A stretch of DNA of 64,000 nucleotides, taken from contig CM030719.1 of assembly GCA_017979445.1 (NCBI GenBank), positions 27,733,317 through 27,797,316 on the forward strand. The letters are read 5' to 3'. This document shows positions 51,882 to 64,000 of the stretch, in pieces (within the stretch, counting starts at the first letter, position 1; the number at the start of each line of letters is the position of its first letter). The position numbers and the translations under genes are program-made. Origin of the DNA: Akebia trifoliata. Taxonomy: Eukaryota > Streptophyta > Magnoliopsida > Ranunculales > Lardizabalaceae. Below the pieces are notes generated by a model, which saw only the letters and a program-made list of their open reading frames with translations, did not search any database and was not told the origin of the DNA.

Positions 51882-53749
51882 CGTTGGCTCAAGGGATCAT
51901 CATAATGGTGTGATCCCTCGGTGACATAATTTTTGGAGCAAATCATGTTAGAAACCTAGTCATCCAAAATGTGAATGTTACTGTGTTTGTCATTCTAGGG
52001 GAAAAGTAGTAAAATAACCTTCTTTTTAGACCCTTACCATGTTTTTATTTTCATCATGTGATGGCCTGCAAGGAGTCCAAGACAAATAGGCTCAAGGTGG
52101 TCATGTCTCAAGATCCCAAGCCTTTGTTGTTACCGAATTGGTAAAGTTTGTGGGTGTTTGTATGATATTCCTGCCCCCCCCCCCTACCTTGCTCCCATAA
52201 TGTTGGAACCCGTCTCCAGTTGCTTTAGGTGGATACTTATTTATGCTATCTTAATATTGACTGACTTGTCTAGTTGATACTATAATTTTTTTATGATTTG
52301 AAAAAGTGAATTTGGTTTTCTTTTTAAAAACTATTAAAATGTTAACTTGTAAAAGAGAGTGCTCTGTTAATTTTTACAGGAGAGACAATGGAGTAGGTGA
52401 AATGTGATCGATGATGACCAAATTAATTTTAAGTGTGATCAAAACTTTGACACTAGAATCTATGGTAGACCTATCGATTTCAAAGATATACACAAAAAAG
52501 GCTATAGGGATTCTTCGAACCCTATAATGTTTTTGAACTTGACGCAAATCCTCCTGCTCCTATATTTGCATTTGCCACCCTCGATACTCAAGTTACTTAG
52601 TTCGGACCTACCTTCTCTCTTATTATAGATCTCATTAAAACATGGTTACCCCATGACATCGCTAAACATTTAAAAATGTTCGCACTTGCTTGGTTAAATT
52701 TTGTTGGGATCAGAAATTAATCATCCCAAAAATATGGAAAATGCTAGCCTCACCAACAGGTTGAAACTCTCCATCAACGTGACCGTTGGGATGGTAGGAT
52801 TCCCAAGAAAAATGTATCACAAGGAAATGGTGTTTTTATCGCTAGAAGATTGAAACTAATCTCAAGGAAACCTGAGTTTTTCCTCAAATCCTAATGGTCA
52901 TATTGATGGAGAGCCTCAAGAAATGTCCTAAAAACACATGTACCATGTCACAACACATTTACAAGGTGACAACTTGCTAATTTGTTAAAGTGTTTCACAA
53001 CAAACACTTGGAACCTGCATTCACCCACTTGCCTAAAACGGCAAAAAGTGTATTTAGGGGTGTAAATTTTCTTGCATATTTCCTTAATTATAAAGATGAA
53101 GTTGAGTTAATACTCTCACTTGTCACGTCGTGCTCGTTACAACACTACATCGTGCTACACTTGTAAGTGATGACATGCAAGTTCGCCTAGAAACACCTAA
53201 TGTAATACACAAAGGCACAATAAAGAAGGCAAACGCCATTGCTAGCAACTTACAAGACAACACACATCATACACATTCACATTATAAGAGAACTCTCCTT
53301 TGGACGTGTTGAAACAGTAGGTAACTTGTAGGCATGTACTTAAACCTTTCTTGTGATCTTAGACGATGATTTAATGCCATTAATTTCTACAATAGCCCCA
53401 CCAAATGAAAGCAGTTTTAACTCAATACCCAACCAAAAAAATAAAAATATGAACTCCATATCCCGACGTTGTAGAGGAGCTCTCTGTCACAAATCATACA
53501 GATGAAAACAATGAACAATAAATATTTTAGGTTATGAAAAGCATCATCATCAAATCATTCCCCAAAAATTTGGAATTAGCAAAACTAATCTTTTTCCAAC
53601 ATTCAATTCTGACCAAACCCGTATCTCATTATGGATATGAATTCGTACTTGGCAGTATTAAATGTTACAACTAAGATTAATGAATGCAATGGGTGTAGGA
53701 GCAAGAGCAGCGACAGCATTCTTTCATTTGTTTGGTGTGCCAGTTCCAG

Positions 53750-56700
53750 TCAAACCCATCTGTTTCCTTTGCTGTTAGGAGTCTGCCCTCTCACATCCGA
53801 TGATGAGCTTTGCACACCATGGCTTGATCTCTTCCTCTTGTGAGTCTTCCATGTAAGGACATCCCCACTCCAACCATTTCTGCCAACACTTCCATATTCG
53901 GGTTCGTTGGATTGTACGGGTCCAGTCATTTGTCCATTTGGGGTCCGACCCAAGAAATCTTCAGTTGCATCCTCACTTACTATAGACTCATTGTCATTCC
54001 TCGGCTCTGATATTTCTTGTTCCAACCCCACATCATCACTGGTTGACTCATTGGCCTCAGAAGGAAGATTTTCTCTCCTATTGCCTCTAGTTGTGAGCTT
54101 AGACAAGTCTTCTCCATTTTCCACAGCCTTCAACCACTGTATGTCACTCAGGCTGTCAGCATAGACCACCTCTTTCCTCTGTCGTTTTCCTGTGATGTTG
54201 ATACTATCATGTTTTGGATCCTTGGGTTTTTCTCCCTTGGAGACAGAATATGCCCAGTCGGGTACCTCGTGTTCCTCCATCAACCTTGATTTGTAGTTCT
54301 CTCTCTGCCGTCTCTCCTCGTCCATCTTCTCAAACAACCAGTACTCATCCTCTGTTCGGGCTGCAAGGCGATTGATCTCCCTCTCACTTGGCACGTCAGT
54401 CCCAAGTGAGTTTGTACCTCTACGCATGATCTCCTGCAACAACTCTCTCCTGTCCCGAGCTACACAAAAACAGCTTAACTTGGTTTATGCCATCTACATT
54501 TATACAAAAATAAGTGAAAATTCGAACAATAAGACTACGATGAGGTAACTTGATGTGCCAGACTGATGACACGAGGAGGTGTCAGGAAAACTTTATCTGA
54601 AAATACCAAGATAATGACATACCCACAACATTGACTTGATGTGTTAAGATATTACATATTTACATGTATATATACACATCCTCGCAAAAAATAGCCCGTT
54701 CCGAAACTTCTAGCCCATATAGGACAAAACGCGTTGGCTATGTTATTGGCTCTTGAACTTGACCCATATATGTATACTAGAAGATGGGTATGTGCAAATG
54801 CACATTTATCAAACAGGCTTATTTGTAATTTAAAATATTGATTAAAAGGGCTTTGAATTTGAAGATTACATGGTAAAAAGGATACTTGTATAATTTTGAA
54901 AGCTAAGCAACGTGAAGGTTGCAATTTTCTTGATTTTTACCAAAATGACCCCGATTATATTAAATTTAAATAAAAAAATGGGGGTATTTATTGCAACTTA
55001 AATTTTGGTGTCAAACCACTTCTACTCCGCCATCTCATTATAATATTAAAGATTTTCATATCAAATCTATACTAGAAAGGAGAAAATACTTGGTTTCATG
55101 ATGGGAAGGAACTGCTCTTTGTGCTTATAAAGACTCACCTGTGATATACAAACCAAAAAAGTCTGATGGGGTGATCCTAATATTCCAATATCCCACGTTC
55201 TTTAACATTGTGATGTGGTAAATGCACGGAGCACATATTGCTATGTTTGCATCCTGATGCAAATATTTCTCTAAAAGAATGTAGCTAGAAATTATATATG
55301 CATCACTGATGCATTACAGACACTTGTGTTTGATGAGGAACTGATATGCAACTTTAAAAAAATCGAGTGCCCTAGGTTTCAAGAAACCACAGACTATGAT
55401 TGGATAAAACTACCATTCCCTAAAGATCACTTTTTAGTCAAACATTGAAGGATGAAAGATAACAACAAACCTGTGGAAGTTGTATTGAACAGTCCTGCCT
55501 GGATGACCTTGGCATCAATGCCCCTTTTCTGTTTCGCACGTTCCAAGATTACTTCTTCAATTGATCCAACACTGATAAGCACAAAAACCCGTACTTCTTT
55601 CTTTTGCCCAATACGATGGGCTCGATCCTCCGCCTGTTGGTCCATTTGGGGGTTCCAATCACTGTCAAAGATTATCACAGTATCTGCGGTTTGCAAGTTT
55701 AGACCAAGGCCTCCAGCCCGGGTGCTCAAAAGAAACATGAAGAAAGGTGAGTCTGGTGCATTGAACTGCTTTAACAAAGTCCCTCTTTCTTCGGTCTTAG
55801 TTGACCCATCAAGTCTAAGATACTTGAATTCATGTAATTGCAAATAAATTTCAAGAATGTCTATGAGACGGGTCATTTGTGAGAAAAGTAAAACTCTATG
55901 CCCCGCTCTTTGGAGTTTTGGGAGTAAGCGATCAAGCAGCTCAAATTTTCCCGACGCTCTGATGATCTCCTCCTTGCGCCATATGTTATATGCTTCCACA
56001 AAAAGGTATGGATGGTTACAACACTTTCTGAGTTGCATTGTCAGGTTCTGGAGACTCTTGGATTTCCCAGATCCTGCACATTTTTGTCCCAAAGGTTAAA
56101 GAATTTACAATTTTATCACAAGTTAAACAGGGTTGGAATTCTAATGTGCAAAGGGAACATAATCAGAATTTAATTAGGTGGATAGCAAAGAGAACTGAAG
56201 GATGACGATGGAGAAGAATATAACTACATTGTCACTAAGGCCAGCTAATAAATGTCATTTCTTCAAAGGATAGACAAAAGATTAAAACTTGGTAATGGAG
56301 ATGCTAAATGTAAGTTTATACCAGCCAAGTGATCTTCTTATCGGTTCTTGGGCATTTATTTTTTTGGTGTAAGATCTTTAAAGAGTTCAAAGGTTTTTCT
56401 TCGAGGAATTCTTAGTCCGGTGGGACAGTGAGTAGTATTTCAGGGATGTAGTTCTGTGTGTTTCTAGTTCCCAGGTTGGTCATCTTGACCTCCCCTTTCT
56501 GTCTTCAAAAAAATCTCTTTATTTATCAAAAAAAAAAAAATGTAAGTTTATATCAAACTTAGACCTTACACATTGCTTTAAAATAATAAAAAGGGGATGC
56601 TGCCAATAATTAAACAACCTACCAAAAAAAAGAAAGAAAGAGAACAAGTTGGTCGACATTCAACTAATCAGAAGAAATGTGCATGCACTTTGACAAAAGT

Positions 56701-59700
56701 GAAGGTCGCAAGCATCATCAAGCAATATCTCAAAAGAATGGCAAACATAAGTTACACAATGCTTCAGTTAGGCATCACCTCAATTGGCTGAGACCCTAGA
56801 GCCCTATGTAATAACTAACACCACATGTGTCGGGATGCTTGCCACAAGTACGAGGTGTTTCACATAATGACTAGAAAGTTGGAATGCCAACAAGTCCACA
56901 CACATTATAATATGATATATTAACTATAGTTAACTCAGAATTATTAAATAAAAAAGAGGAAAGAAATATATGAAAAGTAAAAGAAAACATATATTTGTTT
57001 ACTAAATGCAGACCAAAGTAGTAGGCCTCCTAAATCATTCGGCCAATGGTCAAAGCTTATAGCTGTTTGAATCCACAACAACTATTTCAGGACTTATATG
57101 GAGATCCGTGTTGAAATTTTTGGTATAACAAAAATATTAAGAGTGTTGGATCATTATTGGGAAAGTAGTTTACATTTAATTACTACTACAACTATTTCCG
57201 AACTTATATGGAAATCTGTGTTGAAATTTTTGGTATAACAAAAATGACGAAAATATAGGGTGTTTGATTATTATTGGGAAAGTAGTATGTTACTTTAGAT
57301 GGATAGCTATGATATGTAATTTAGGTCTTAAGTCAGGTCTTAGGATTTTGTTTTCTTATAGATAGACGTTATGAGGAGTGAGGACATGTAACTGGACTTC
57401 TGATTATTGAACTATACTTATTGTTTCCCAGATTCTTTGTGAACTATCTATAATAAAAAGAAGATTCTTTTTGTGAGCTCTTGGGATTGCTTGGATTAAT
57501 ATCCTCTAGGAAGCTTTCTTATTACATTACTTCTACATTAAGCAACGGAACACCACTCTTGAAAAATGGAAAAATTCCAAATAATAACTAACATACCAGA
57601 ATCCAGCCCAACTCTCCCGAGGTCTGTGACCTGCTGATAATATACTTTCTGCCATGCTGACAGATCACATTTCAGTATGACCTGAGTTTTCCCAGGAAGG
57701 TACTTCTCTACCTCATCTTTCTTCCTCCTCAATATGAATGGCCTTATAACCTGAAAATCCAGGAAAGACGGTAAAAAACAGCAACAGTTCAAGAAGATAT
57801 CTTACAACATACAGTTCAGAGTAGTTATCAACACCTACATGATGTAAACGGCGAATAATCAATAGCTCCTCTTCATCTGTAAGAGAAACATCACATCGAT
57901 CTGCAAATGGTGCATTAAACCATTCCTCGAAATTCTGCACTGAATTAAAAATGGTGGGGAGGAGAAAATTAAGAAGTGCCCATAATTCCTGCAGACTATT
58001 TTGTATCGGGGTACCAGTTAACAAAAGTCTGCGCCTAATCCGATAGCTGCACACAAGGAAACACTCAATTAGAGACACCCCACTCTTTGTTTACGGAAAT
58101 AAGAAAAAATGTCTAGTAAAAAGTAAATGAAATTAATTATGTAGGCCACTTTGAGAACACAATCAACTTATTTAGATTTTGCAAAAGTAGGTATTCTAGA
58201 TGGATAATGATCCACAGAGTGGAGTGGAACCTTTATATTTTACAATAATCTTATATGCAAACAATCAGATATTCAGCTTAAGTATTAATTCCGAATGAAC
58301 TAAACTAAATTGAGGAAGTAAAAATAGTACCAACAAAAACAAACATATTATATTTAAAACAAAAATATTCTGTTTAAATAAACCTGCAATTAAGTTGCAA
58401 ATCACATGCACTTACGGGCACTAGGAATGATCAACCATCACCAGCACTTTGTATAGAAACATTAGAAATCAACAATTTGTTACCATTAGTTACAAAGCAA
58501 TAGAAAACATAATATGCTAGAGAAGCAATGATCTCTGCATGTAATGCAGCTATCCATCAAGATGAATGAAGAAACAAGGACACATAACCTCCAATAGAGA
58601 AGTTTTAAGGGAGGGGTTTCAGGAGTTGGAACATCTAGTAAATGAGTCAGATCAGCCAATCCCTGCAGGTCTAGCCTCTTCCAGATTCCTAGCTGACATG
58701 CTGCCCGAGACCTATGCCCAATTATGTTTTGATCTCTTAACATGTTCATTGGTCCATGACCCTTCAAAAGGGGGATGGCAAGAAGAAGAAATGAGAGAAT
58801 GTCAACAACTAACAATAAAGAATGCCTGCCCCTACTCATGATTTTACCATATGATTCTATTTGCAAAATTGCTTCATTTATACTCATGAAGAACAAATTG
58901 ATTTGAGACATAATAAAGAGCAGTTCAAATGATCAAAAGATGCTTCGTCAAGAAAATGACCAATCAAAAGGGTAAATGGCCATCTAAGAGACATTGCATC
59001 AACATGTGAGTTAAATTGCTTAATTTATACTCAATGAAGAACAAATTGATTTGAGACATAACAAAGAGCAGTTCAAACGATCAAGATGCTTTGTCAAGAA
59101 AACGACTAATCAATAGAGTAAATGGCCATTTAAGAGACGTTGCATCACAACATGTGAGTAATTATAGTGTGGTCCTATCCGATGTAACCACACTTAGAAA
59201 GAGATACAATCAGCAAATCCTTCAAATTGTGGCATGTGGCATACCCTGACAGAAGAGTACGTGCAAGAGCACTCTCATGATTTTTTAATCTATGTCCTTC
59301 ATCAACCACCATGTAGTACCAGTGAATCTTCTTCAAAAACGCTTTGTCCCGCATGATCAGATCATAGTGGGTGATCATCACATTGAATTTTCCCTCTCCT
59401 GAATACTCTTCCCTCATTAGCTTCCGTTCGTCTAGACGCCCATCGTATAGAATGGCCACAATACTGAATCAAGAAGAAAACCCTTAATAAAGTGATTTGA
59501 TATTAAAAATCACAAAGACGTAAAAAAAAGGAATAAATATATTGTGAAAAAATGAATCTCTGTACCTAGGAGCCCAAGTAGAGAATTCGCTGACCCAATT
59601 CGGAAGTACAGCCTTTGGAGCCACAATCAAGTGCGGTCCAGTTACACCCTTTTTCTCCAATAGATATGCAACCAATGATATGGTTTGTATTGTCTTCCCT

Positions 59701-62700
59701 AATCCCATCTCATCAGCCAAGATACCATTTAGATTGTTGTTGAACAAAGAAAGCATCCACTGAAGTCCTTCCAACTGGTAAGCTCTCAGTTCTCCACCTT
59801 GAAGTATAGATGGTTGCTCTGTTACCTACAGAGTTCAAATGTATGTTAGTTCCTTGGTCCTTCACATCAAATACTAAAGGTTGTGAGAAATCTTCATGCA
59901 CTTATATGCTTATATTAACATTCCTATGTGGGATTTGTTTTTCGTATGTGGTCTGCACGAATGAAACATTCCTATGCTGATGCTGAACTGAAAGGAAAAA
60001 TGGAATGTCAGAACAGTTTCCCAATCCCATTTTTGCATTTCCACTAGGGCTTAAAATGGGTTGGGTTCAGGCCGGATCCGAGTATATCCATATCCATATC
60101 CGAATTTTATATCCCGATCCAACGCGGATCCTATTAGCTAAAAATCCGAATCATTTTTCTTTCATTAAATCCAGATTCGGATCTGACCAGACTGAATTAC
60201 TTGATTTGGGTCAGTCGGGTCGGACAATTCTGGACTGTTCAACATTTTTTTGTTGTTGCTATATTTCTTTTGAAATTGCTATAAAATTCAAGTTTACCAT
60301 TATAATTCTTTTATTTTATAAGAATTCATGTTATATTAATGTATTAAAAAAATATATTTTGAAAAACATAAAAATATATCATTTGAATCTAGGCGGATAC
60401 AGGGATGGATCCGTATCGACTCGGGTCAAGGGACATCAACCCATATTTTTATTCGGATCTACTCTAAGGGTCCAACCCATATTGGATAAAATCCCTAATT
60501 TCCACATTTCTCATGTAATTCTGAGTACACAGGCCCATGAAAGGTTTAGACTGACTGTCCAACTCTCTCACTAGCCTACATGTCAGTATGCAACACCGAA
60601 CCTATTTAGACATAAACCACATATAAGTACTGAAACAAATTAGAAGAATAAAATAAAGGGAGGCTGAAAATGGAGGATTTCTTCTTTACCTTTTCCTGAA
60701 TTGAATGAATAACAGAATTATACTGTCGCTGGCCTTCAAGTAGATCATTTGTCTTAAGATGGTGATCAGAATCTAAATCAACTATGTCTACATCTTCCTC
60801 TTGAAGCATATCTGGAGGGCTTTCACTCTTAGAAGCAGACAACTGTGATGGGTCATCAGCTTCTAAGCCTTGTAACGCTTCAACACTATCCAAATTGTTT
60901 GCATCTTTTTGCCTTTGAACAGCAGCTCCCAAACAAACAAGAAGGTCATTGGTTTTCCCAAGAAGCATAGTTAACCGTTCATTCTTGCTCTCCTCCACCA
61001 TCCGCATGTAAGCTTCTTGATCATCGGCTTTCAGTGCTTGGAACCTCAATTTCTCTGCCCGTGTAGCACGTTGCCTTTGCCTTCCATGCCATGCCTATAT
61101 GATATAACAGGATCAATAACGAATCTTTATTGAAGTCTATAAATTTTGAATTGTTATCATGGTATTTAAATCATCCTAGGGGTATTATTTGAACTTTTTA
61201 AATGCTTGTCAAATGCAAGGTGTCTGCCAAACTTTGTAATGTGTTGTAGAATTATGTTGGGGCTTATGGAAAGAACTCAATAAGCGCACCGAGAACATTG
61301 ATGTCTCATTAGAAGACTTTTATTTTTATTTTTATAGAAGAGGAAGGCTATTTTGTATCAATGGACCTCCATCCTCTTTAAATTTTATGGGATCAGATTT
61401 TGTCTAGAAGGAGGTGATGGTTGATTCAGAATGATATAGACTAAACATTGAGAACTTCTGTTGGTTATATCTAATACACGTGACATCAAACAGCATGAAG
61501 CATGTTCTATTACACGTAACAACTATGATGAACAACTACTAGGCATACCATAAATCTTGTCCAATCTCTAAGGAAATTCCAGAGGTACTTGTTTTAAGTT
61601 TTAAGAAATCATTTTTTAGATAGGTTTAAAGTGTGAAGGTAGGGTTGAGATCCCAGGTCTGTGTATTACACAAACAGACCTGGAATAAAAAAAATGTAAA
61701 TAAGGAAGATGTTTTTATTGGTTTGACAAACGCTAAATTTTTTGACAGAAAGAAGTAGGCATTTTTGCAAAAAAAAAAGAAGAAAAAAACATGTTTCACA
61801 AGATAAATTGTGACATTCTAGAATTACAAAATTCTGTAGGTTATCGCAAGATTAATTAAATATTACCAATAATAGGTGCGGTAGATAACTAAGGATAAAA
61901 CAAAAAATTCCTCCAATGTCCTAAACATTTTTACCTTAGCTTGATCAAAATATTGCAGAAAAAGCACAAAAAGCACACTACAGTAGACATGATGTCAAAG
62001 GTTTAGAAGTCCATAGGAAAGACAAAATAGACTACAAAGAAAGCCAATAAATGACATGCCTGGACACCATCATTTCTCTGTTTACGGCGCTTCAAAGTAG
62101 CTTGTCCTTGCAACTGAAACTCACGAGTCGCATTAAGAATTTCTGCAAAGAATTTCCTTTTCCTGGTCTCTATACGGTTCTTTTCCTCTTCTTCTAACCT
62201 TGACAGCTTCTGCAGCAAGTAGATTTCTCAACATCAGCAACATGTTGAATGTTATGTACAAGAGATGACAATATAATTTAACATGCATGTCAGGAGATTT
62301 ATAATCTAATTGTTATAGACCATAAATTTGTCTATTACTGACCTCTATACACAAACTATTAGCACATATACAAAGGGATGGAACCCACTAATCAAATATC
62401 CGGTCTAGGAGTCTGCCTAAGACAAATGTTGACCTGATAGAATGAGTGTAACCATCAACAATTGATCACATTTGGAGCATGTCATACCTTATCAGATCAT
62501 CCAAGAGAGTCAATAGATCAGATAAGGATAATCATCTAACAAAGACAAGTTTTTTTCATAGATGACCTCGTCTGGACCCATCATCTTTTGGTTGCAATAG
62601 CCTTCTTGGCTGCCATGTATTTATAGACTGTGTTTGCAATCTATTGTCTTATAATAACTGAATAGTCTAGCTAGAAAAAGTAATGTATATATGGTAACAT

Positions 62701-63452
62701 AACCTCTGCATCCCGTTTCTTCCGCTGACGTTCATCGGCTTCCATAGCGAAAGCATCTCCCATACCATACATGATAAAGGGACGACGCAATCGCATCATT
62801 CCCCAGTCGAACAATAACTTGTCAGGATATGCACATTTCTCTCGCAGACTGTATTCTGAGCTCACATCAGACCGAACCTTGCTTTGCAACTCTGCTAGCT
62901 GTTAGAAAAAAATTCCTTGCCCACAAGGACAAAACCGTAAGTCATCCCTCAGTTATTAAAACAAATGTTGAAGATGAAAGAACATTAGAAAAGAAAGATT
63001 GATGTTGTTTCCAACAGGACTAAAAGTCAAGTGTTTGGTATGCAGTGTGGTAAAACTGCACCAATTCTTATCACCATCCATTGACTGAAACACGCTTTCA
63101 CAAGGTGTCTCTGACATGTGGCCATTAGGAAGAAGACATTGGGCCTTGTCTCGTACTATCTCAGTTTTCAACAGACCAAGACCTTAAACCATGATACTCG
63201 TGGTATGGTCTTTCAGAACATTGGTTATGTGACTAAAAATAAAAATTATGTATGTTGTGAAAGAACCTTTATTGTTGCATGATAAAAAAAAAGATATTGG
63301 TTGCAAGACCCAATAAAGAAATAAACATTTTTATGCAAATAAAAATGACTAATAAAGTTGTGAAAAAACCTTTAGCTATAAGGTTACCTTTAATCCATAT
63401 AGCTCAAGCAAGGACTTTGTCTGCACGTCCTCACCTCTACTTGAAGGCAACT
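53750..63452 (-). CDS. CHR12: SWI2/SNF2 chromatin-remodelling ATPase, CHR12/CHR23 (MINU) type, 5' partial
   Basis: Ten visible exons: 63452..63388, 62898..62704, 62209..62060, 61094..60690, 59825..59566, 59463..59245, 58046..57839, 57750..57597, 56073..55471, 54459..53750; 988 aa, with about the first 110 residues beyond the right edge by comparison with Arabidopsis CHR12. Order: [12 protein letters not shown] and [15 protein letters not shown], the HSA-like helix ([14 protein letters not shown] to [20 protein letters not shown]), the ATPase with DEMGLGKT (about visible 308-315), DEGH (about 413-416), [10 protein letters not shown], the C-terminal helicase half ([36 protein letters not shown]), and a basic tail with a KTHKRKRSS stretch. 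It lacks a bromodomain, as CHR12/23 do. These nuclear ATPases set growth arrest and meristem maintenance in Arabidopsis. Exon 63452..63388 is the least certain. The intron after 62060 starts with GC. Confidence 0.94.
54674..54777 (-). repeat. Partial, diverged relative of the M2 MITE
   Basis: On the minus strand it reads GGGCTAGAAGTTTCGGAACG and GGGCTATTTTTTGCGAGGATG, matching GGGTTAGAAGTTTTGGGATG and GGGCTGATTTTTGGTGAGGATG of 18042..18334. Only one half of the palindrome is present. It lies between the last two exons of the CHR12-type gene. Confidence 0.5.
57078..57297. repeat. Tandem duplication, 110-bp unit, in CHR12-type intron
   Basis: Copies start ACAACTATTTCAGGACTTAT (57078) and ACAACTATTTCCGAACTTAT (57188) and both run through TTGAAATTTTTGGTATAACA and TTATTGGGAAAGTAGT. 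They are diverged by scattered substitutions. Confidence 0.75.
58867..59163. repeat. Tandem duplication, 147-bp unit, in CHR12-type intron
   Basis: Copies start at 58867 and 59014 and share AAGAACAAATTGATTTGAGA, AGAGCAGTTCAAA and GAGTAAATGGCCAT-type blocks. The pair ends about 80 bp from the donor of the exon ending at 59245. Confidence 0.8.
60045..60497. mobile_element. hAT-like non-autonomous element in CHR12-type intron
   Basis: Begins TAGGGCTTAAAATGGGTTGG and ends CCAACCCATATTGG...ATCCCTA, imperfect inverted ends. ATTTCCAC is repeated exactly on both sides (60037..60044 and 60498..60505), an 8-bp duplication. The interior carries GGATCCGA/ATCCATATCC motifs shared with 29320..29990. 453 bp; the open frame inside it is not a gene. 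Confidence 0.85.
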
Positions 63453-64000
63453 CTGATTAAATATTATATGTATGTCAGCTGTGAGAAAGAAGCTAGACAA
63501 TAGCTGAAATAATAACACTCAGCTTTGAAAATATTCACACAAGGAGATAAGGAAACAAGAATGACCTAAACATTAAAGGAGATAAGGAAAGAAAAAATCT
63601 CGAATCTCTTTTAACAACATGGACAGTCTCCAAGTACTCATTTTTTCTCCCAGATGCCCAACTGATTGTTTTGTTTGAGTCGACTCCATTCATAATCTTG
63701 TGTGTACATAAAAGTTGGTAGGAAGTGTTAGACCATGGAGAGCAAAAAATTCCAGAAAAGGTTCCCCATTAATGTGATCGCCTACCTCAGACATGGAATC
63801 TGTGAACCAACTCACAAGTATGTTCACCAAGGAACTTGGACGAGGTCCCTTAAACAAAAATTGTTCCAAATTAGACATAGATGAAATTGATACTCCAGCT
63901 TTATGGGGAGCTTTAATGTTTATTCATTGGTATTTATAACAATATAAGGGTTGCATAAGGCTTTTGGTTTTGTCATTTAATAGGGGTCCATTGGTTCTTA
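63453..64000. other. Upstream intron of the CHR12-type gene
   Basis: I looked for the exon encoding the residues before [13 protein letters not shown] and did not find it. The sequence is probably intron, with the missing N-terminal exons beyond the edge. A 62-aa open frame at 63690..63878 (-) has no resemblance to the family. Confidence 0.5.

Larger units (their letters stand above)
50316..53749. other. Intergenic region, RanGAP to CHR12-type gene (convergent)
   Basis: Contains RanGAP 3' UTR sequence, a 51-bp tandem duplication, a solo LTR and AT-rich DNA. Open frames are short and unsupported. Confidence 0.6.

Noticed and set aside
60005..60574. 189-aa open frame on the plus strand
   Set aside because: Lies in an intron of the CHR12-type gene and spans an hAT-like element with exact target duplication.
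63690..63878. 62-aa frame as the N-terminus of the CHR12-type protein
   Set aside because: No resemblance to the family N-terminus and no donor joining it in frame to 63452.

Overview
The window is nuclear DNA from a flowering plant, most likely a eudicot. It is AT-rich, every protein-coding gene I recognise is a plant family, and the genes have many introns with plant-type GT-AG junctions and very AT-rich introns. Remnants of LINE, SINE, LTR, hAT-like and Mutator-like elements sit in introns and intergenic DNA. I could not place the species.

Layout: (1) 1-2383 (+) is the 3' part of a subfamily XII type LRR receptor-like kinase; it converges on (2) 3364-7247 (-), a nine-exon secreted malectin-like/LRR protein without a kinase domain. 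(3) 7248-11817 is intergenic with one Mutator-like MITE. (4) 11818-24478 (+) is a 19-exon ARM-repeat/BTB protein orthologous in type to Arabidopsis ARIA (706 aa); its introns hold two LINE fragments, a miniature LTR retrotransposon, a SINE and two MITEs. (5) 27233-30512 (+) is cytosolic ribosomal protein L24 (163 aa, five exons), convergent with (6) 31193-33560 (-), a U/P-type cyclin (224 aa, two exons). (7) About 33.6-45.4 kb is a gene-poor block of transposon remnants, including a diverged segmental duplication. (8) 48687-50315 (+) is an intronless RanGAP reading frame with a long leader intron. (9) 51341-51881 is a solo LTR. (10) 53750 to the right edge (-) is a SWI2/SNF2 ATPase of the CHR12/CHR23 (MINU) class, lacking only its 5' end.

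The genes are unrelated housekeeping and regulatory loci (surface signalling, ABA/BTB signalling, translation, cell cycle, nuclear transport, chromatin remodelling) and do not form a pathway or cluster. I joined exons by hand from splice signals, reading phase and remembered family proteins; totals are consistent with complete frames (521, 706, 163, 224 and 542 aa). I do not see a new biological system. The most interesting structure is in the repeats: a family of roughly 92-bp tRNA-like retroposons with target-site duplications, several small DNA transposons delimited to the base by their duplications, and a paralogous empty site for one hAT-like insertion.
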